NCBI RefSeq assembly: GCF_003096675.1
Contig: NZ_QEKW01000021.1
Coordinates: forward strand, 1-64,000
Length of the DNA stretch: 64,000 nt
Source: Actinomycetospora cinnamomea
Lineage (GTDB): Bacteria; Actinomycetota; Actinomycetes; Mycobacteriales; Pseudonocardiaceae
Direction: 5' to 3'
Position 1 is the first letter of the stretch. The number at the start of each line of letters is the position of its first letter. Positions 8,321 through 16,770 of this stretch are shown here, piece after piece. The position numbers and the translations under genes were made by a program. A model generated the notes under the pieces. It saw only the letters and a program-made list of their open reading frames with translations. It was not told where the DNA came from and did not search any database.

Positions 8321-9691
8321 ATGGACACCCTCGACGCGGTCGTGGTCGGCGCGGGACCCACGGGGCTGGTCAGCGCCGTCGGCCTGGCCCGGCGCGGCCA
8401 CCGCGTCCGGCTCGTCGACGACGACCCCGGTCCGGAGCACGACGGTCGGTGGGCCCGCCGGGGCGTGATGCAGTTCCACCACCCGCACGCGTTCCGTCCC
8501 CAGGCCGTCGACGTCCTGCGCGCCGAGGTGCCGGAGGCGCTCGACACCCTGCTCACCCTCGGGGCGCAGCCGATGGTCCCGGGGCCGCCCGGGGGGACCG
8601 CGTCGGGTGACCTGCCGCCGGGCACGGGACTGCGCTGCCGGCGGATGGTCGTCGAGCGGGAGCTGCGCCGGGTCGCCGAGCGCGAGCCGGGCGTGACCCT
8701 CGTGCGGGGACGTGCCGCCGCCGTCCTGGCCGAGCGTGGCCGCGCCGTCGGGGTGCGGGTGGCGGGCGGGCGCCTCGACGCCGACCTCGTCGTCGCCGCC
8801 ACCGGGCGCGCCGGGCGCCTCGCCGCCGAGCTCCGGGGCCCCGAGGAGTCCTCCGACTGCGGCATGGCCTACGTCTCGCGGCAGTACCGGCTGCGGCCCG
8901 GCGCCGAGCCGGGGCCGGTCAACTCGCCGCTCGGGGCGGTGGAGGCGCACGACGGCTACGTGGTGATCGTGTTCGTGCACGACGCCGGGGTCTTCACCGC
9001 TCTCGTCGCGCGCCCCACCGCTGAGCGCCGGCTCACGGCGCTGCGCCACGAGCCGGCGTGGGAGGCGGCGGCCGGCGCGATCCCGCTGCTCGCGACGTGG
9101 ACCGATCCCGCGCGCGCCGCCCCCCTGACGCCCGTCCTGCCGGGCGGGCGACTGCGCAACACCTGGCGCGGCCAGCTCGACGCCGCGGGGCGCCTGCCGC
9201 TGCCCGGCCTGATGTTCCTCGGCGACGGCGTCTGCACCACCAACCCCGTCGCGGGCCGGGGTGTCGCGACGTCGTTGATGCAGGTCGAGCGGTTCCTGGC
9301 CCTGCTGGCCGAGCACGGCGACGACCACGCCGCCACGGCGCTCGCGCTCGACGCCTGGTGCACCGCGGCGCTGCGCCCCTGGTTCCTCGACCACGTCGCG
9401 GTCGACGACGCCCAGGTCGAGCGGTGGGCCGGGCGGGACGTCGATCCCACCCGGCCGCCGCCCTCCGACCTCGTCGTGTCGGCCACCGCGGTCGACCCGA
9501 CGCTGATGGAGGTCGTCGGGCCCTACCTGGGCATGGCGGCGCTGCCGTCCTCGCTCGCGGCGGTGCACCCGCGGGTCCAGGAGATCTACGCCTCGGGGTG
9601 GCGCCCGCCGTTCGCCGAGGGCCCGACCCGCGAGGAGCTCGTCGAGCTCGTGCTGTCGGCCTCCCCGGAGGCGGTCACGGCCTTCGCGTAG
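8321..9691 (+). CDS. FAD-dependent oxidoreductase (monooxygenase-like)
   Basis: A 456-residue flavoprotein. The N-terminus has a Rossmann nucleotide-binding motif, VVVGAGPTGL (GxGxxG at about residues 10-15) ending in the acidic ribose-binding residues RLVDDDPG; the second FAD motif is FLGDGVCTTNPVAGRG near residue 301. This layout fits the p-hydroxybenzoate hydroxylase/geranylgeranyl reductase superfamily, but the substrate cannot be inferred. An ATG start with GGGAGG eight bases before it was chosen. The last 106 bp overlap, on the opposite strand, the end of the DUF2339 gene. Confidence 0.85.
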   Translation: MDTLDAVVVGAGPTGLVSAVGLARRGHRVRLVDDDPGPEHDGRWARRGVMQFHHPHAFRPQAVDVLRAEVPEALDTLLTLGAQPMVPGPPGGTASGDLPPGTGLRCRRMVVERELRRVAEREPGVTLVRGRAAAVLAERGRAVGVRVAGGRLDADLVVAATGRAGRLAAELRGPEESSDCGMAYVSRQYRLRPGAEPGPVNSPLGAVEAHDGYVVIVFVHDAGVFTALVARPTAERRLTALRHEPAWEAAAGAIPLLATWTDPARAAPLTPVLPGGRLRNTWRGQLDAAGRLPLPGLMFLGDGVCTTNPVAGRGVATSLMQVERFLALLAEHGDDHAATALALDAWCTAALRPWFLDHVAVDDAQVERWAGRDVDPTRPPPSDLVVSATAVDPTLMEVVGPYLGMAALPSSLAAVHPRVQEIYASGWRPPFAEGPTREELVELVLSASPEAVTAFA

Positions 9692-11529
9692 CGCGTGCCC
9701 GCGGCCAGCAGCACCAGCCCTGCGCCCAGGAACGCCGCGACGCGGGCGAGGCCGTCGAGGGCGGTGAGGTCGAAGGTCACCAGCTTGATCACCGCGGCGA
9801 CCACCAGGACGCCGCCGAGGATGCGCGGCAGCGAGGCCTGCAGGCCGCGGGCCAGCAGCACCAGGGCCACGGCCGTCCAGGAGACGGTGACCAGGACGTG
9901 GCCGACGAGGAAGGCGCCGCGGGTGGGGGAGACCAGCAGCGATGCGGCGACGACGGCTCCGGTCGCCCCGTAGAGCCCGACGACCCCGAGGGCGCTGACC
10001 AGGACCGCGGCTCGGGTGCGGTCGCGCAGCGCGCCGAGGCGGGCGAGCGCGACGAGGCCGACGGCGGCGACGGCGGTGAGCACCAGCGACGTGGCCACGG
10101 CGGCGGCGAGCTCGCCGACCGCGCCGGCCGTGGCCGTCCCGCCCGGGGCGGTGACGACGAACGGGCGGGCGGGGAAGTCGGCGACGAGGTCGACCGGCGC
10201 GTCCCGGCCCAGCGCGATCGCCCCGCCGACCAGCGCGAGCGCCCCGCCGGCGACCAGCGGGCCGGGACGGCGCGTCACCACGGCCACCAGGCCGAGCAGC
10301 GCGGCTTCGGCCAGCAGCGGGAGCGCCACCGGGCCGCCGCCCACAGCGATGACGGTGGCCACCAGCAACGCGGCGGTCCCGGCGGCGCCTGCCACGACGG
10401 CGAGGCCACGGTGGCCGGCCGGCGCGGCGGCGCGGTCGAGCACGACGACGGCGAGGAGCAGGGCGACCGCGACGACGCCCGCGACGAGGGCGCCGGCGAG
10501 GCGGGGGAGGCCGAGGCAGGTGACCAGGACGGGCAGCACGGGCGCGCCGAGCAGGGCGGCGGGCGTCGCCCGACCGGGGGCGCCGACGACCACGGCCGCC
10601 ACCGCACCGAGGACCAGCACGGCGAGGACAGCAGCGGCGGTGGCGAGGTCCTCGGCCGGTGCGCCGATCAGCAGCCGGATCGCCGCCCCGAGCGCGCCGA
10701 CGGTCGCGGCGGCCGCACCCACGGCCGCGACGAGGGGCCAGTCGCGACGCCGGGACACCGGGACGGCGGCGACCTGGGCGCCGGCCAGCAGGGCGACGAG
10801 CGTGGGGGTGAACCCGCCGACCACGAGGGGCGCGGCCAGCCCGCTCGCCACGAGGACGCCGACCGCGAGGCCGCGGTGCCGCCAGCGGTCGGCCAGGGCC
10901 AGCCCGCCCGCGGTCACGAGCAGGGCGAGCGGCACGGCGACGGCGAGGGGGAGGAAGCCGTAGAGCGAGACGGCGGCGGCCACGGCGAGGAAGAGGGTCG
11001 CGACGCCGGTCGCGACGAGCGCGACCGCCGCGGTCGGCGCGGCCTCCCCGCCCGCCCCGCGGCGGACCCGGGCCCCGACGGCCACGAGGACCAGGCCCAG
11101 CACGGCGCCGCCGATCACCCGGGCCTCCGGGCCGAACCACCCGCGGTTGGCGGCCAGGACCAGCAGCATGACCACGCCGAGCACGGTCGTCGCCGCGCCG
11201 GTCACCGCCAGCAGCCGGGCCGGGGACCACGCCACGCGGGGCCGGCGCTCGGGTCGGGGCGCGGGCGGCGCGGCGGCGGGTGCCGGGCCCGCCCACGGCG
11301 GCACGGGTCCGGGCGGCGGCGCCCAGGGGCCGGGCGACGGCCAGGCGCCACGGGGCGGCGCGGGCGGCACCGGCACCGGTGCCGACGGAAGCGACGGCGC
11401 CGCGTCGGTGGGGCGTGCGGTGCGCAGGGTCATGAGGGACGCGCGGATACGCTCGATCTCGCGGGTCACGCCCGCGAGGTCGTCACCGAGACGGGCGACG
11501 AGCACGTCCTGCGGGAGCGGGGTGGTCAT
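9586..11529 (-). CDS. DUF2339 polytopic membrane protein
   Basis: A 647-residue membrane protein: a cytoplasmic N-terminus (VARLGDDLAGVTREIERIRASL helix, then a proline-rich linker) followed by about 20 or more hydrophobic helices separated by very short loops and rich in Ala, Val, Leu and Gly, as in DUF2339 proteins. ATG at 11529 (MTTPLPQ) is preferred over an upstream start because the family begins near here. The final polar tail of about 30 residues (ASGEADSTSSTSSSR) overlaps the FAD oxidoreductase gene and may have arisen by stop-codon loss. Function unknown. Confidence 0.85.
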   Translation of the reverse strand: MTTPLPQDVLVARLGDDLAGVTREIERIRASLMTLRTARPTDAAPSLPSAPVPVPPAPPRGAWPSPGPWAPPPGPVPPWAGPAPAAAPPAPRPERRPRVAWSPARLLAVTGAATTVLGVVMLLVLAANRGWFGPEARVIGGAVLGLVLVAVGARVRRGAGGEAAPTAAVALVATGVATLFLAVAAAVSLYGFLPLAVAVPLALLVTAGGLALADRWRHRGLAVGVLVASGLAAPLVVGGFTPTLVALLAGAQVAAVPVSRRRDWPLVAAVGAAAATVGALGAAIRLLIGAPAEDLATAAAVLAVLVLGAVAAVVVGAPGRATPAALLGAPVLPVLVTCLGLPRLAGALVAGVVAVALLLAVVVLDRAAAPAGHRGLAVVAGAAGTAALLVATVIAVGGGPVALPLLAEAALLGLVAVVTRRPGPLVAGGALALVGGAIALGRDAPVDLVADFPARPFVVTAPGGTATAGAVGELAAAVATSLVLTAVAAVGLVALARLGALRDRTRAAVLVSALGVVGLYGATGAVVAASLLVSPTRGAFLVGHVLVTVSWTAVALVLLARGLQASLPRILGGVLVVAAVIKLVTFDLTALDGLARVAAFLGAGLVLLAAGTRYAKAVTASGEADSTSSTSSSRVGPSANGGRHPEA

Positions 11530-11648
11530 GGTGACGGAGCCTGGCCCAGCACGGACGCCGCGCCCAGGGGACATCTACTCAGACGGTCCCGCGTGGCGGG
11601 GGGCGCCGGGACCTGCCCGGGGCGCGCCCGTCCCGGGTGCCGCTGACT

Positions 11649-11654
11649 TAGGCT
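11649..11654 (+). promoter_or_regulatory. -10 element TAGGCT before pepE
   Basis: TAGGCT with a 7-base gap to the ATG at 11662 implies a leaderless mRNA for the pepE-lnt-ppm operon. Confidence 0.5.
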
Positions 11655-11661
11655 CGGACCC

Positions 11662-12777
11662 ATGAGCAGCACCCTCGCCGGCGCCACGGACCAGGTGACG
11701 GCCCGGCTCGAGCGGGCCCGGGCCGCCGCGCGACAGGTCGGGGTGGACGCCCTGGTGGTGACGCCGGGACCGGACCTGCAGTACCTCACCGGGGTGGTCA
11801 AGCACTCCCACGAACGGCTGTCCGCCCTGCTCGTGCCCACCGACGGTGAGCCCGCGTTCGTCGTCCCGACGCTCGAGCGCCCCGGCCTCGCCGGGACCGC
11901 GGTCGAGGCCATGGACGTGCTGCCCTGGACCGACGGGATCGACCCGCACGCGCTCGCCGCCTCACGGCTCGGCGGGGCACGGCGCGTCGCCGTCGCCGCC
12001 GACATGCCCGCCCTGCACGTCCTGGGCCTGCGCGACGCCCTGCCCGCGGCCCACCTCGAGCTGGCGACGCCGGTGCTGCGCGAGCTGCGGATGCGCAAGG
12101 ACGCCACCGAGATCGACGCCCTGCGTCGCGCCGGCGCGGCCATCGACGCGGTGCACGCCCAGGTGCCGGGCTGGCTGATCCCCGGGCGGACCGAGGCCGA
12201 GATCGGCGCCGACATCACCGCGGCCATCGTCGAGGCCGGCCACACCGAGGCCGCGTTCGTCATCGTCGGCTCCGGGCCGAACGGGGCGAGCCCGCACCAC
12301 GAGGTGTCCGACCGCGTCATCCAGGCCGGCGACGTCGTCGTCATCGACATCGGTGGTCCGCTGCCCGAGGGCTACCACTCCGACTCGACGCGCACCTACG
12401 TCGTCGGCGAGCCCACCGACGAGGTCCGCGAGGTCTACGCCGTGCTCCAGCGGGCCCAGGAGGCCGCGGTCGCGGCGGCGCGCCCGGGCGTCACCGCGGC
12501 GAGCGTCGACGAGGCGGCCCGCGCGATCATCCGGGACGCCGGCCACGGCGAGTACTTCGTGCACCGCACGGGCCACGGCATCGGGCTCGAGGTGCACGAG
12601 GAGCCCTACATCGTCGACGGCAACGACCTCGTGCTCGAGCCGGGGATGGCCTTCAGCGTCGAGCCCGGCATCTACTTCCCGGGCCGCTGGGGCGCTCGCA
12701 TCGAGGACATCGTGGTGGTCACCGAGTCCGGCTGCGAGGCCGTCAACCGGCGTCCCCACGACCTGCTCTCGTGCTGA
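11662..12777 (+). CDS. pepE: Xaa-Pro dipeptidase/aminopeptidase PepE (M24B)
   Basis: A cytoplasmic metallopeptidase that cleaves the bond before proline in dipeptides or at N-termini. The 371-residue protein has the creatinase-like N-terminal domain (about 1-145) and the pita-bread M24 domain. All five metal ligands are visible: D229 (VIDIGG), D241 (HSDST), H305 (RTGHGIG), E334 (SVEPG) and E348 (RIED). It is the ortholog of Rv2089c pepE by place and sequence. The ATG sits 7 bases after a TAGGCT element. The next gene, lnt, overlaps its last 7 bases. Confidence 0.94.
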   Translation: MSSTLAGATDQVTARLERARAAARQVGVDALVVTPGPDLQYLTGVVKHSHERLSALLVPTDGEPAFVVPTLERPGLAGTAVEAMDVLPWTDGIDPHALAASRLGGARRVAVAADMPALHVLGLRDALPAAHLELATPVLRELRMRKDATEIDALRRAGAAIDAVHAQVPGWLIPGRTEAEIGADITAAIVEAGHTEAAFVIVGSGPNGASPHHEVSDRVIQAGDVVVIDIGGPLPEGYHSDSTRTYVVGEPTDEVREVYAVLQRAQEAAVAAARPGVTAASVDEAARAIIRDAGHGEYFVHRTGHGIGLEVHEEPYIVDGNDLVLEPGMAFSVEPGIYFPGRWGARIEDIVVVTESGCEAVNRRPHDLLSC

Positions 12778-14354
12778 TCGCCGACACCGCGTCCGGCGAC
12801 ACCTCCACCGCGCCCGGCCGGCGCCGGCCCTCGCGCGCGACCTGGCTGCGTCTGGCGGGCGCGGCCGTCGCGGGCCTCGCGCTCTACGTCGCGTTCCCGC
12901 CGCTGGGGGCCTGGTGGGGGGCGCCGCTGGGCATCGCCCTGCTCGTCGCCGTCGTCGACGGGCGCCGGGCGCGGTCCGCGTTCGCGCTCGGCCTCGTCGC
13001 CGGGGTCGCCTACCAGTGGCCGCTGCTGCACTGGACCGGCGAGTACGTCGGCGCGGTGTGGCTCCTGCTGCTCGTGGCCCTGACGGTGCTCCTGGCGGTG
13101 CCCGTCGCGTTGTTGCCGCTGGTCACGCGCCTGCCCGGCGCCCCGGTGTGGGTGGCGTGCGTGTGGGTCGCCGGCGAGGCGGTGATCGAGCGGTGGCCGT
13201 TCCACGGCTTCCCCTGGGCCAAGCTCGCGTTCGGTCAGCCGGGCGGACCGTGGGCCCCGCTGGCCTCGCTCGGCGGCGCGCCGCTGGTGAGCTTCGCCGT
13301 GGTGCTCACCGGCGCCGGGCTGTGGGCGCTCGTCCGGGCGCTGCGGGCCCGGCGGCCGCGGGCGGTCGCCGGTGCGCTCGTCGCCGCGCTGGTCGGGCCG
13401 GTGACGGGGCTCGCGACGTGGCCGTCGGTCGCCGCGCCGGTGCCCGGCCCGTCGATCACGGTGGCCGCGGTGCAGGGCGACGTCCCCCGGGCGGGCCTGG
13501 ACTTCAACGCCCAGCGCCGCGCGGTGCTCGACAACCACGTGACGCAGAGCCGCCGGCTCGTGCAGGACGTGCGGGCCGGGCGCGTCCCGCCGCCCGACCT
13601 CGTGATCTGGCCGGAGAACGCCTCGGACATCGACCCGCTGCGCAACGCCGACGCGGGCGCGGAGATCCAGGCGGTGACCGACGAGCTCGGCGTGCCTGTC
13701 GTCGTCGGCGCCGTGCTGTCCGGGAGCCGCGCCGCGGACGGCACCCTGGTGCAGGGGCCGCGCAACGCGGCGGTGGTCTGGCTGCCCGGGACCGGGCCGG
13801 ACGCGACGTACGTGAAGCGCCACATCCTCCCGTTCGGCGAGTACATCCCGCTGCGCCCGGTCGCCCGCCAGGTGTCGCCGCTGGTCGACCGCGTCACCGA
13901 CTTCGAGCCGGGCACCGGCACGGGCGTCCTGCCCGCGGGGCCCGCTCGGTTGGGCGTCGTGACCTGCTACGAGGTCGTCTTCGACGACGCCGTCCGCGAC
14001 GCCGTGCGCGGCGGCGCGGACCTGCTGACCGTGCCCACGAACAACGCCACCTTCGGGTACAGCGACATGACCTACCAGCAGCAGGGGATGTCGCGGCTGC
14101 GCGCGATCGAGCACGACCGCGCCGTCGTCATCGCGGCCACCAGCGGCCAGAGCGCGATCGTCGCCCCCGACGGGTCGGTGGTCGCGCGGACCGGTGCGCT
14201 GTACACGCCGGGCCTGCTCGTCGAGACCGTGCCGCTGCGCACGACGACGACGCTCGCGACACGGCTCGGGCCCGCGCCGGAGCTCGTGCTGGCGGGGCTC
14301 GGGCTCGCGGCCGTGGTGATGGGGCTCGTCCGGCGGCGACGGGGGACGGGGTGA
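12771..14354 (+). CDS. lnt: Apolipoprotein N-acyltransferase Lnt
   Basis: Transfers an acyl chain from phospholipid to the N-terminal cysteine of lipoproteins at the outer face of the membrane. The 527-residue protein has about seven membrane helices and an extracellular nitrilase-fold domain. The catalytic triad is complete: E282 (WPENAS), K349 (YVKRHILPFGEY) and C399 (VTCYEVVF), with spacings close to E. coli E267/K335/C387. The GTG start overlaps the pepE stop, and ppm overlaps the lnt stop by 4 bases. In mycobacteria Lnt and Ppm1 are fused or adjacent; here they are separate, overlapping genes, which supports coupled lipoprotein and lipoglycan maturation. Confidence 0.95.
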   Translation: MLIADTASGDTSTAPGRRRPSRATWLRLAGAAVAGLALYVAFPPLGAWWGAPLGIALLVAVVDGRRARSAFALGLVAGVAYQWPLLHWTGEYVGAVWLLLLVALTVLLAVPVALLPLVTRLPGAPVWVACVWVAGEAVIERWPFHGFPWAKLAFGQPGGPWAPLASLGGAPLVSFAVVLTGAGLWALVRALRARRPRAVAGALVAALVGPVTGLATWPSVAAPVPGPSITVAAVQGDVPRAGLDFNAQRRAVLDNHVTQSRRLVQDVRAGRVPPPDLVIWPENASDIDPLRNADAGAEIQAVTDELGVPVVVGAVLSGSRAADGTLVQGPRNAAVVWLPGTGPDATYVKRHILPFGEYIPLRPVARQVSPLVDRVTDFEPGTGTGVLPAGPARLGVVTCYEVVFDDAVRDAVRGGADLLTVPTNNATFGYSDMTYQQQGMSRLRAIEHDRAVVIAATSGQSAIVAPDGSVVARTGALYTPGLLVETVPLRTTTTLATRLGPAPELVLAGLGLAAVVMGLVRRRRGTG

Positions 14355-15124
14355 GCGGGCCGGCCCCCGACGGGTCCGACGTCCTCGTGGTGGTCCCCAC
14401 CTACGACGAGCGTGAGAGCCTGCCCGGGCTCGTGCGGCGCCTGCTGGACACCCTGCCCGGCCTGCGGATCCTCGTCGTCGACGACGGCAGCCCGGACGGC
14501 ACGGGCGCGCTGGCGGAGACGATGGCGGCGGTCGACCCGCGGGTCGGCGTGCACCACCACGCCCCGCGTGCCGGGCTCGGCGCGGCGTACGTCGACGCGT
14601 TCTGCCGGGTGCTCGACGGCGGGCTCGACGCCGACGGAATCGGGTGGATCGTGCAGATGGACGCCGACGGCTCGCACGCCCCCGAGGAGCTGCCCCGCCT
14701 GCTCGCGGCCGCGGACGAGGCCGACGTGGTGATCGGCTCGCGGTACGTGCGCGGTGGCGCCACCGAGGGCTGGCCGGCGCACCGGCGGCTGCTCTCGCGG
14801 GCGGGCAACGTCTACTCGCGGCGGTTGCTGGGTCTCTCGCTGCACGACGTCACCGGCGGCTTCCGCTGCTTCCGCCGCGCCGCTCTCGCGGAGCTGGGCA
14901 TGGCGACGGTCGCGTCGCAGGGCTACTGCTTCCAGGTCGACGTCGCGTTCCGTGTGCAGCGGGCCGGGCTACGGGTGCGCGAGGTGCCGATCACCTTCGT
15001 CGAGCGGGAGCACGGCGAGTCGAAGATGAGCGGCGCGGTGGTGCGCGAGGCTCTGTGGCGGATCACGTCGTGGGGCGTGCGCGACCAGGTCCGCCGGCGG
15101 CGCGCCCGCCCGCGACGCCGGTGA
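14351..15124 (+). CDS. ppm1: Polyprenol monophosphomannose synthase (GT2)
   Basis: Makes polyprenyl-phosphate-mannose from GDP-mannose, the mannose donor for lipoarabinomannan-type glycolipids and glycoproteins. The 257-residue GT-A enzyme shows VVVPTYDERESLPGLV, VVDDGSPDGTG, the metal-binding DAD in VQMDADGSH, IGSRYVRGG and the C-terminal FVEREHGESKMS typical of dolichol-phosphate-mannose synthases. It has no membrane helices of its own, so it should work with the preceding Lnt, as in the Ppm1 two-domain protein. The GTG overlaps the lnt stop (GTGA). Confidence 0.93.
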   Translation: MSGPAPDGSDVLVVVPTYDERESLPGLVRRLLDTLPGLRILVVDDGSPDGTGALAETMAAVDPRVGVHHHAPRAGLGAAYVDAFCRVLDGGLDADGIGWIVQMDADGSHAPEELPRLLAAADEADVVIGSRYVRGGATEGWPAHRRLLSRAGNVYSRRLLGLSLHDVTGGFRCFRRAALAELGMATVASQGYCFQVDVAFRVQRAGLRVREVPITFVEREHGESKMSGAVVREALWRITSWGVRDQVRRRRARPRRR

Positions 15125-15188
15125 GCGTGTGGCGATACGGACACTCAGTGTCTGCGATGGCCCACCGCTGACATCCCGGGCACACGAA

Positions 15189-15217
15189 AGGCCGCCCCGG
15201 CCGGGCCGGGACGGCCT
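15189..15217 (-). terminator. Terminator of rbpA
   Basis: A G+C-rich hairpin with a stem of about 12 bp, followed on the minus strand by TTTCG. It lies 16 bp past the rbpA stop and between two convergent genes, so it may also stop ppm1 transcription. Confidence 0.7.
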
Positions 15218-15232
15218 CCTCGTCGGTCTGGC

Positions 15233-15577
15233 TCAGGCGCTCTCGGAGCGGCGCTGCTTGAGCAGGCCCAGGCGCTCGTCGAGCAGCTCCTCCAGCTCGG
15301 GCACCGAACGCCGCTCGAGCAGCATGTCCCAGTGGGTGCGCGGCGGCTTCGACTTCTTCTGCTCGGGCTCGGTGCCGTCGATGCGCTTGCCCTCGTCGCC
15401 GTGCAGACGGCACTCCCAGGTCACGGGCGCCTCGGCGTCGTCCGAGAACGGCACCTCGAAGTCGTGGCCCTTGGGGCAGCGGTAGGCGAAGGAACGGCGG
15501 GGGGCGAGGTCGTGGTCGCGATCGGTCTCGTAGCTCACGGCTCCGAGCCGGCTACCACGGAGGACGCGGTCGGCCAT
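15233..15577 (-). CDS. rbpA: RNA polymerase-binding protein RbpA
   Basis: RbpA binds the primary sigma factor and core polymerase and stabilises open promoter complexes in actinobacteria. The 114-residue protein matches from end to end: the N-terminal tail and MADRVLRGSRLGAVSYE, a core with a zinc-type cysteine pattern that is partly kept (YRCPKGHDFEVPF and WECRLHG), the basic linker KKSKPPRTHWDMLLERRS, and the sigma-interaction helix PELEELLDERLGLLKQRR. A GGAAC/GTT promoter upstream fits thiol-stress control as known in Streptomyces. ATG start with AAAGGA nearby. Confidence 0.97.
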   Translation of the reverse strand: MADRVLRGSRLGAVSYETDRDHDLAPRRSFAYRCPKGHDFEVPFSDDAEAPVTWECRLHGDEGKRIDGTEPEQKKSKPPRTHWDMLLERRSVPELEELLDERLGLLKQRRSESA

Positions 15578-15642
15578 GATGGTGTCCTTTCCTCGACTGC
15601 GAGTGCACCCGAGGGCACACGGCCGCCGGGCACGGGTGGGTC

Positions 15643-15668
15643 AACGCCGGACCGTCGGTGTTCGTTCC
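15643..15668 (-). promoter_or_regulatory. SigR/SigH-type promoter of rbpA
   Basis: On the minus strand GGAAC (15668-15664) and GTT (15645-15643) are separated by exactly 18 bases, the layout of SigR-family promoters. It lies about 65 bp before the rbpA start. rbpA is a known SigR target in Streptomyces coelicolor. Confidence 0.6.
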
Positions 15669-15789
15669 CGCGGCGCCCGGTGTTCACCCACTCCGTGACC
15701 GGACTCACCCGGCCCGGGTCACGGGGTGTGGCTACCCCTGCGGTGCAACGTCCATGCCGGCCTGGTTGTGCCCGTCCGTTCCGGATTCC

Positions 15790-16605
15790 TCAGCCGGTGC
15801 CGTCCGCCGGAGCGGTCCAGGTGCCGCGGCCCACGAGGACGTCGCGCAGCAGGTCGGGGCGGTCGGTCATCAGGCCGTCGACCCCGAGGTCGAGCAGGCG
15901 GTGCATCTCCGACGTGCGGTCGACGGTCCACACGTGCACCTCGACGCCCAGCTCACGTGCCGCGGCGAGCATCGCGTCGTCGATGACGGTCAGCGCGCCG
16001 AGGCGTACCGGCAGCTGCGCGAGGTCGCCGCGCACCGGCAGCGCGCGCCCCAGCGGGCGGCGCAGCAGCGACGGCGACACCGCCCGGGCGCGCAGGCGCA
16101 ACGCCGAGCGCGAGGCGATGCCGGTGACGACGCGGTCGCCGAAGCGGGCGCGCACGGCGTCGACGCGCCGCTCGTCCATGCTGGCGACGGCCACGCGCGC
16201 GGCGACGTCGTCGCGCTCGAGCAGGCGCAGCATCGGCGCCACCGTGCCCGGAGCCTTGAGGTCGACGTTGAAGCGCGTCGTGGGCAGCGCCTCGAGCACC
16301 TCCTCGAGGCGGGGGAGCGGCTCGCGCCCGCGCAGCCGCACCCCCGCGAGGTCGGCCCAGGGCATGCTCCGCAGCACCCCGGGGTGGCCGGCGACCCGGC
16401 GCAGGGTGGCGTCGTGGTGGACGACGAGCACGCCGTCGGCCGTGGCGTGGACGTCCGTCTCGAGGTGGGTGTAGCCCTCGTCGACGGCCCGGCGGAAGGC
16501 GGCCAGGGAGTTCTCGAGGCCCGCGAGGTCGCCGATGTGCCACCCGCGGTGCGCGAACGCACGGGGCCGCCGTCCGGTGAGGAACGGGTGCGGTTCCCGG
16601 GTCAC
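15790..16605 (-). CDS. Glycerophosphodiester phosphodiesterase family protein
   Basis: Hydrolyses glycerophosphodiesters to glycerol-3-phosphate and an alcohol. The 271-residue TIM-barrel protein has the HRG signature (FAHRGWHIGDLAGLENSLAAF), the metal and catalytic residues in LETDVHATADGVLVVHHDATLRR, and the C-terminal VWTVDRTSEMHRLLDLGVDGLMTDRPDLL. The GTG at 16605 (VTREPHPF) is preferred because longer versions add only a low-complexity tail. No signal peptide is seen, so it is probably cytoplasmic. Convergent with nothing nearby; 212 bases separate it from rbpA. Confidence 0.9.
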   Translation of the reverse strand: MTREPHPFLTGRRPRAFAHRGWHIGDLAGLENSLAAFRRAVDEGYTHLETDVHATADGVLVVHHDATLRRVAGHPGVLRSMPWADLAGVRLRGREPLPRLEEVLEALPTTRFNVDLKAPGTVAPMLRLLERDDVAARVAVASMDERRVDAVRARFGDRVVTGIASRSALRLRARAVSPSLLRRPLGRALPVRGDLAQLPVRLGALTVIDDAMLAAARELGVEVHVWTVDRTSEMHRLLDLGVDGLMTDRPDLLRDVLVGRGTWTAPADGTG

Positions 16606-16707
16606 GGGCCCCGAGTGTGCCCGGTCCGCGAGTGAGCCGCGCGGGGCCGTGCGCGTTGCTGCACTGAGCGGTGAGCGATGGCACGTTTCGGGGAACGCAG
16701 GACCACC

Positions 16708-16737
16708 TTGGGGGTCCGCATGCACGTGCCGTAGTCT
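16708..16737 (+). promoter_or_regulatory. Predicted promoter of the 16771 gene
   Basis: TTGGGG (16708-16713), an 18-base spacer and TAGTCT (16732-16737). Start would be near 16744, with a leader of about 27 bases holding a GAGGGG ribosome site. Confidence 0.4.
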
Positions 16738-16770
16738 CCACGATCACACTGGGCTGAGGGGAGCGCAGGG

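Noticed and set aside
7211-11296. A 1361-codon minus-strand open frame covering the exonuclease and the region of two other genes
   Set aside because: Only the last 323 codons resemble a protein family; the rest is frame-open because of high G+C.
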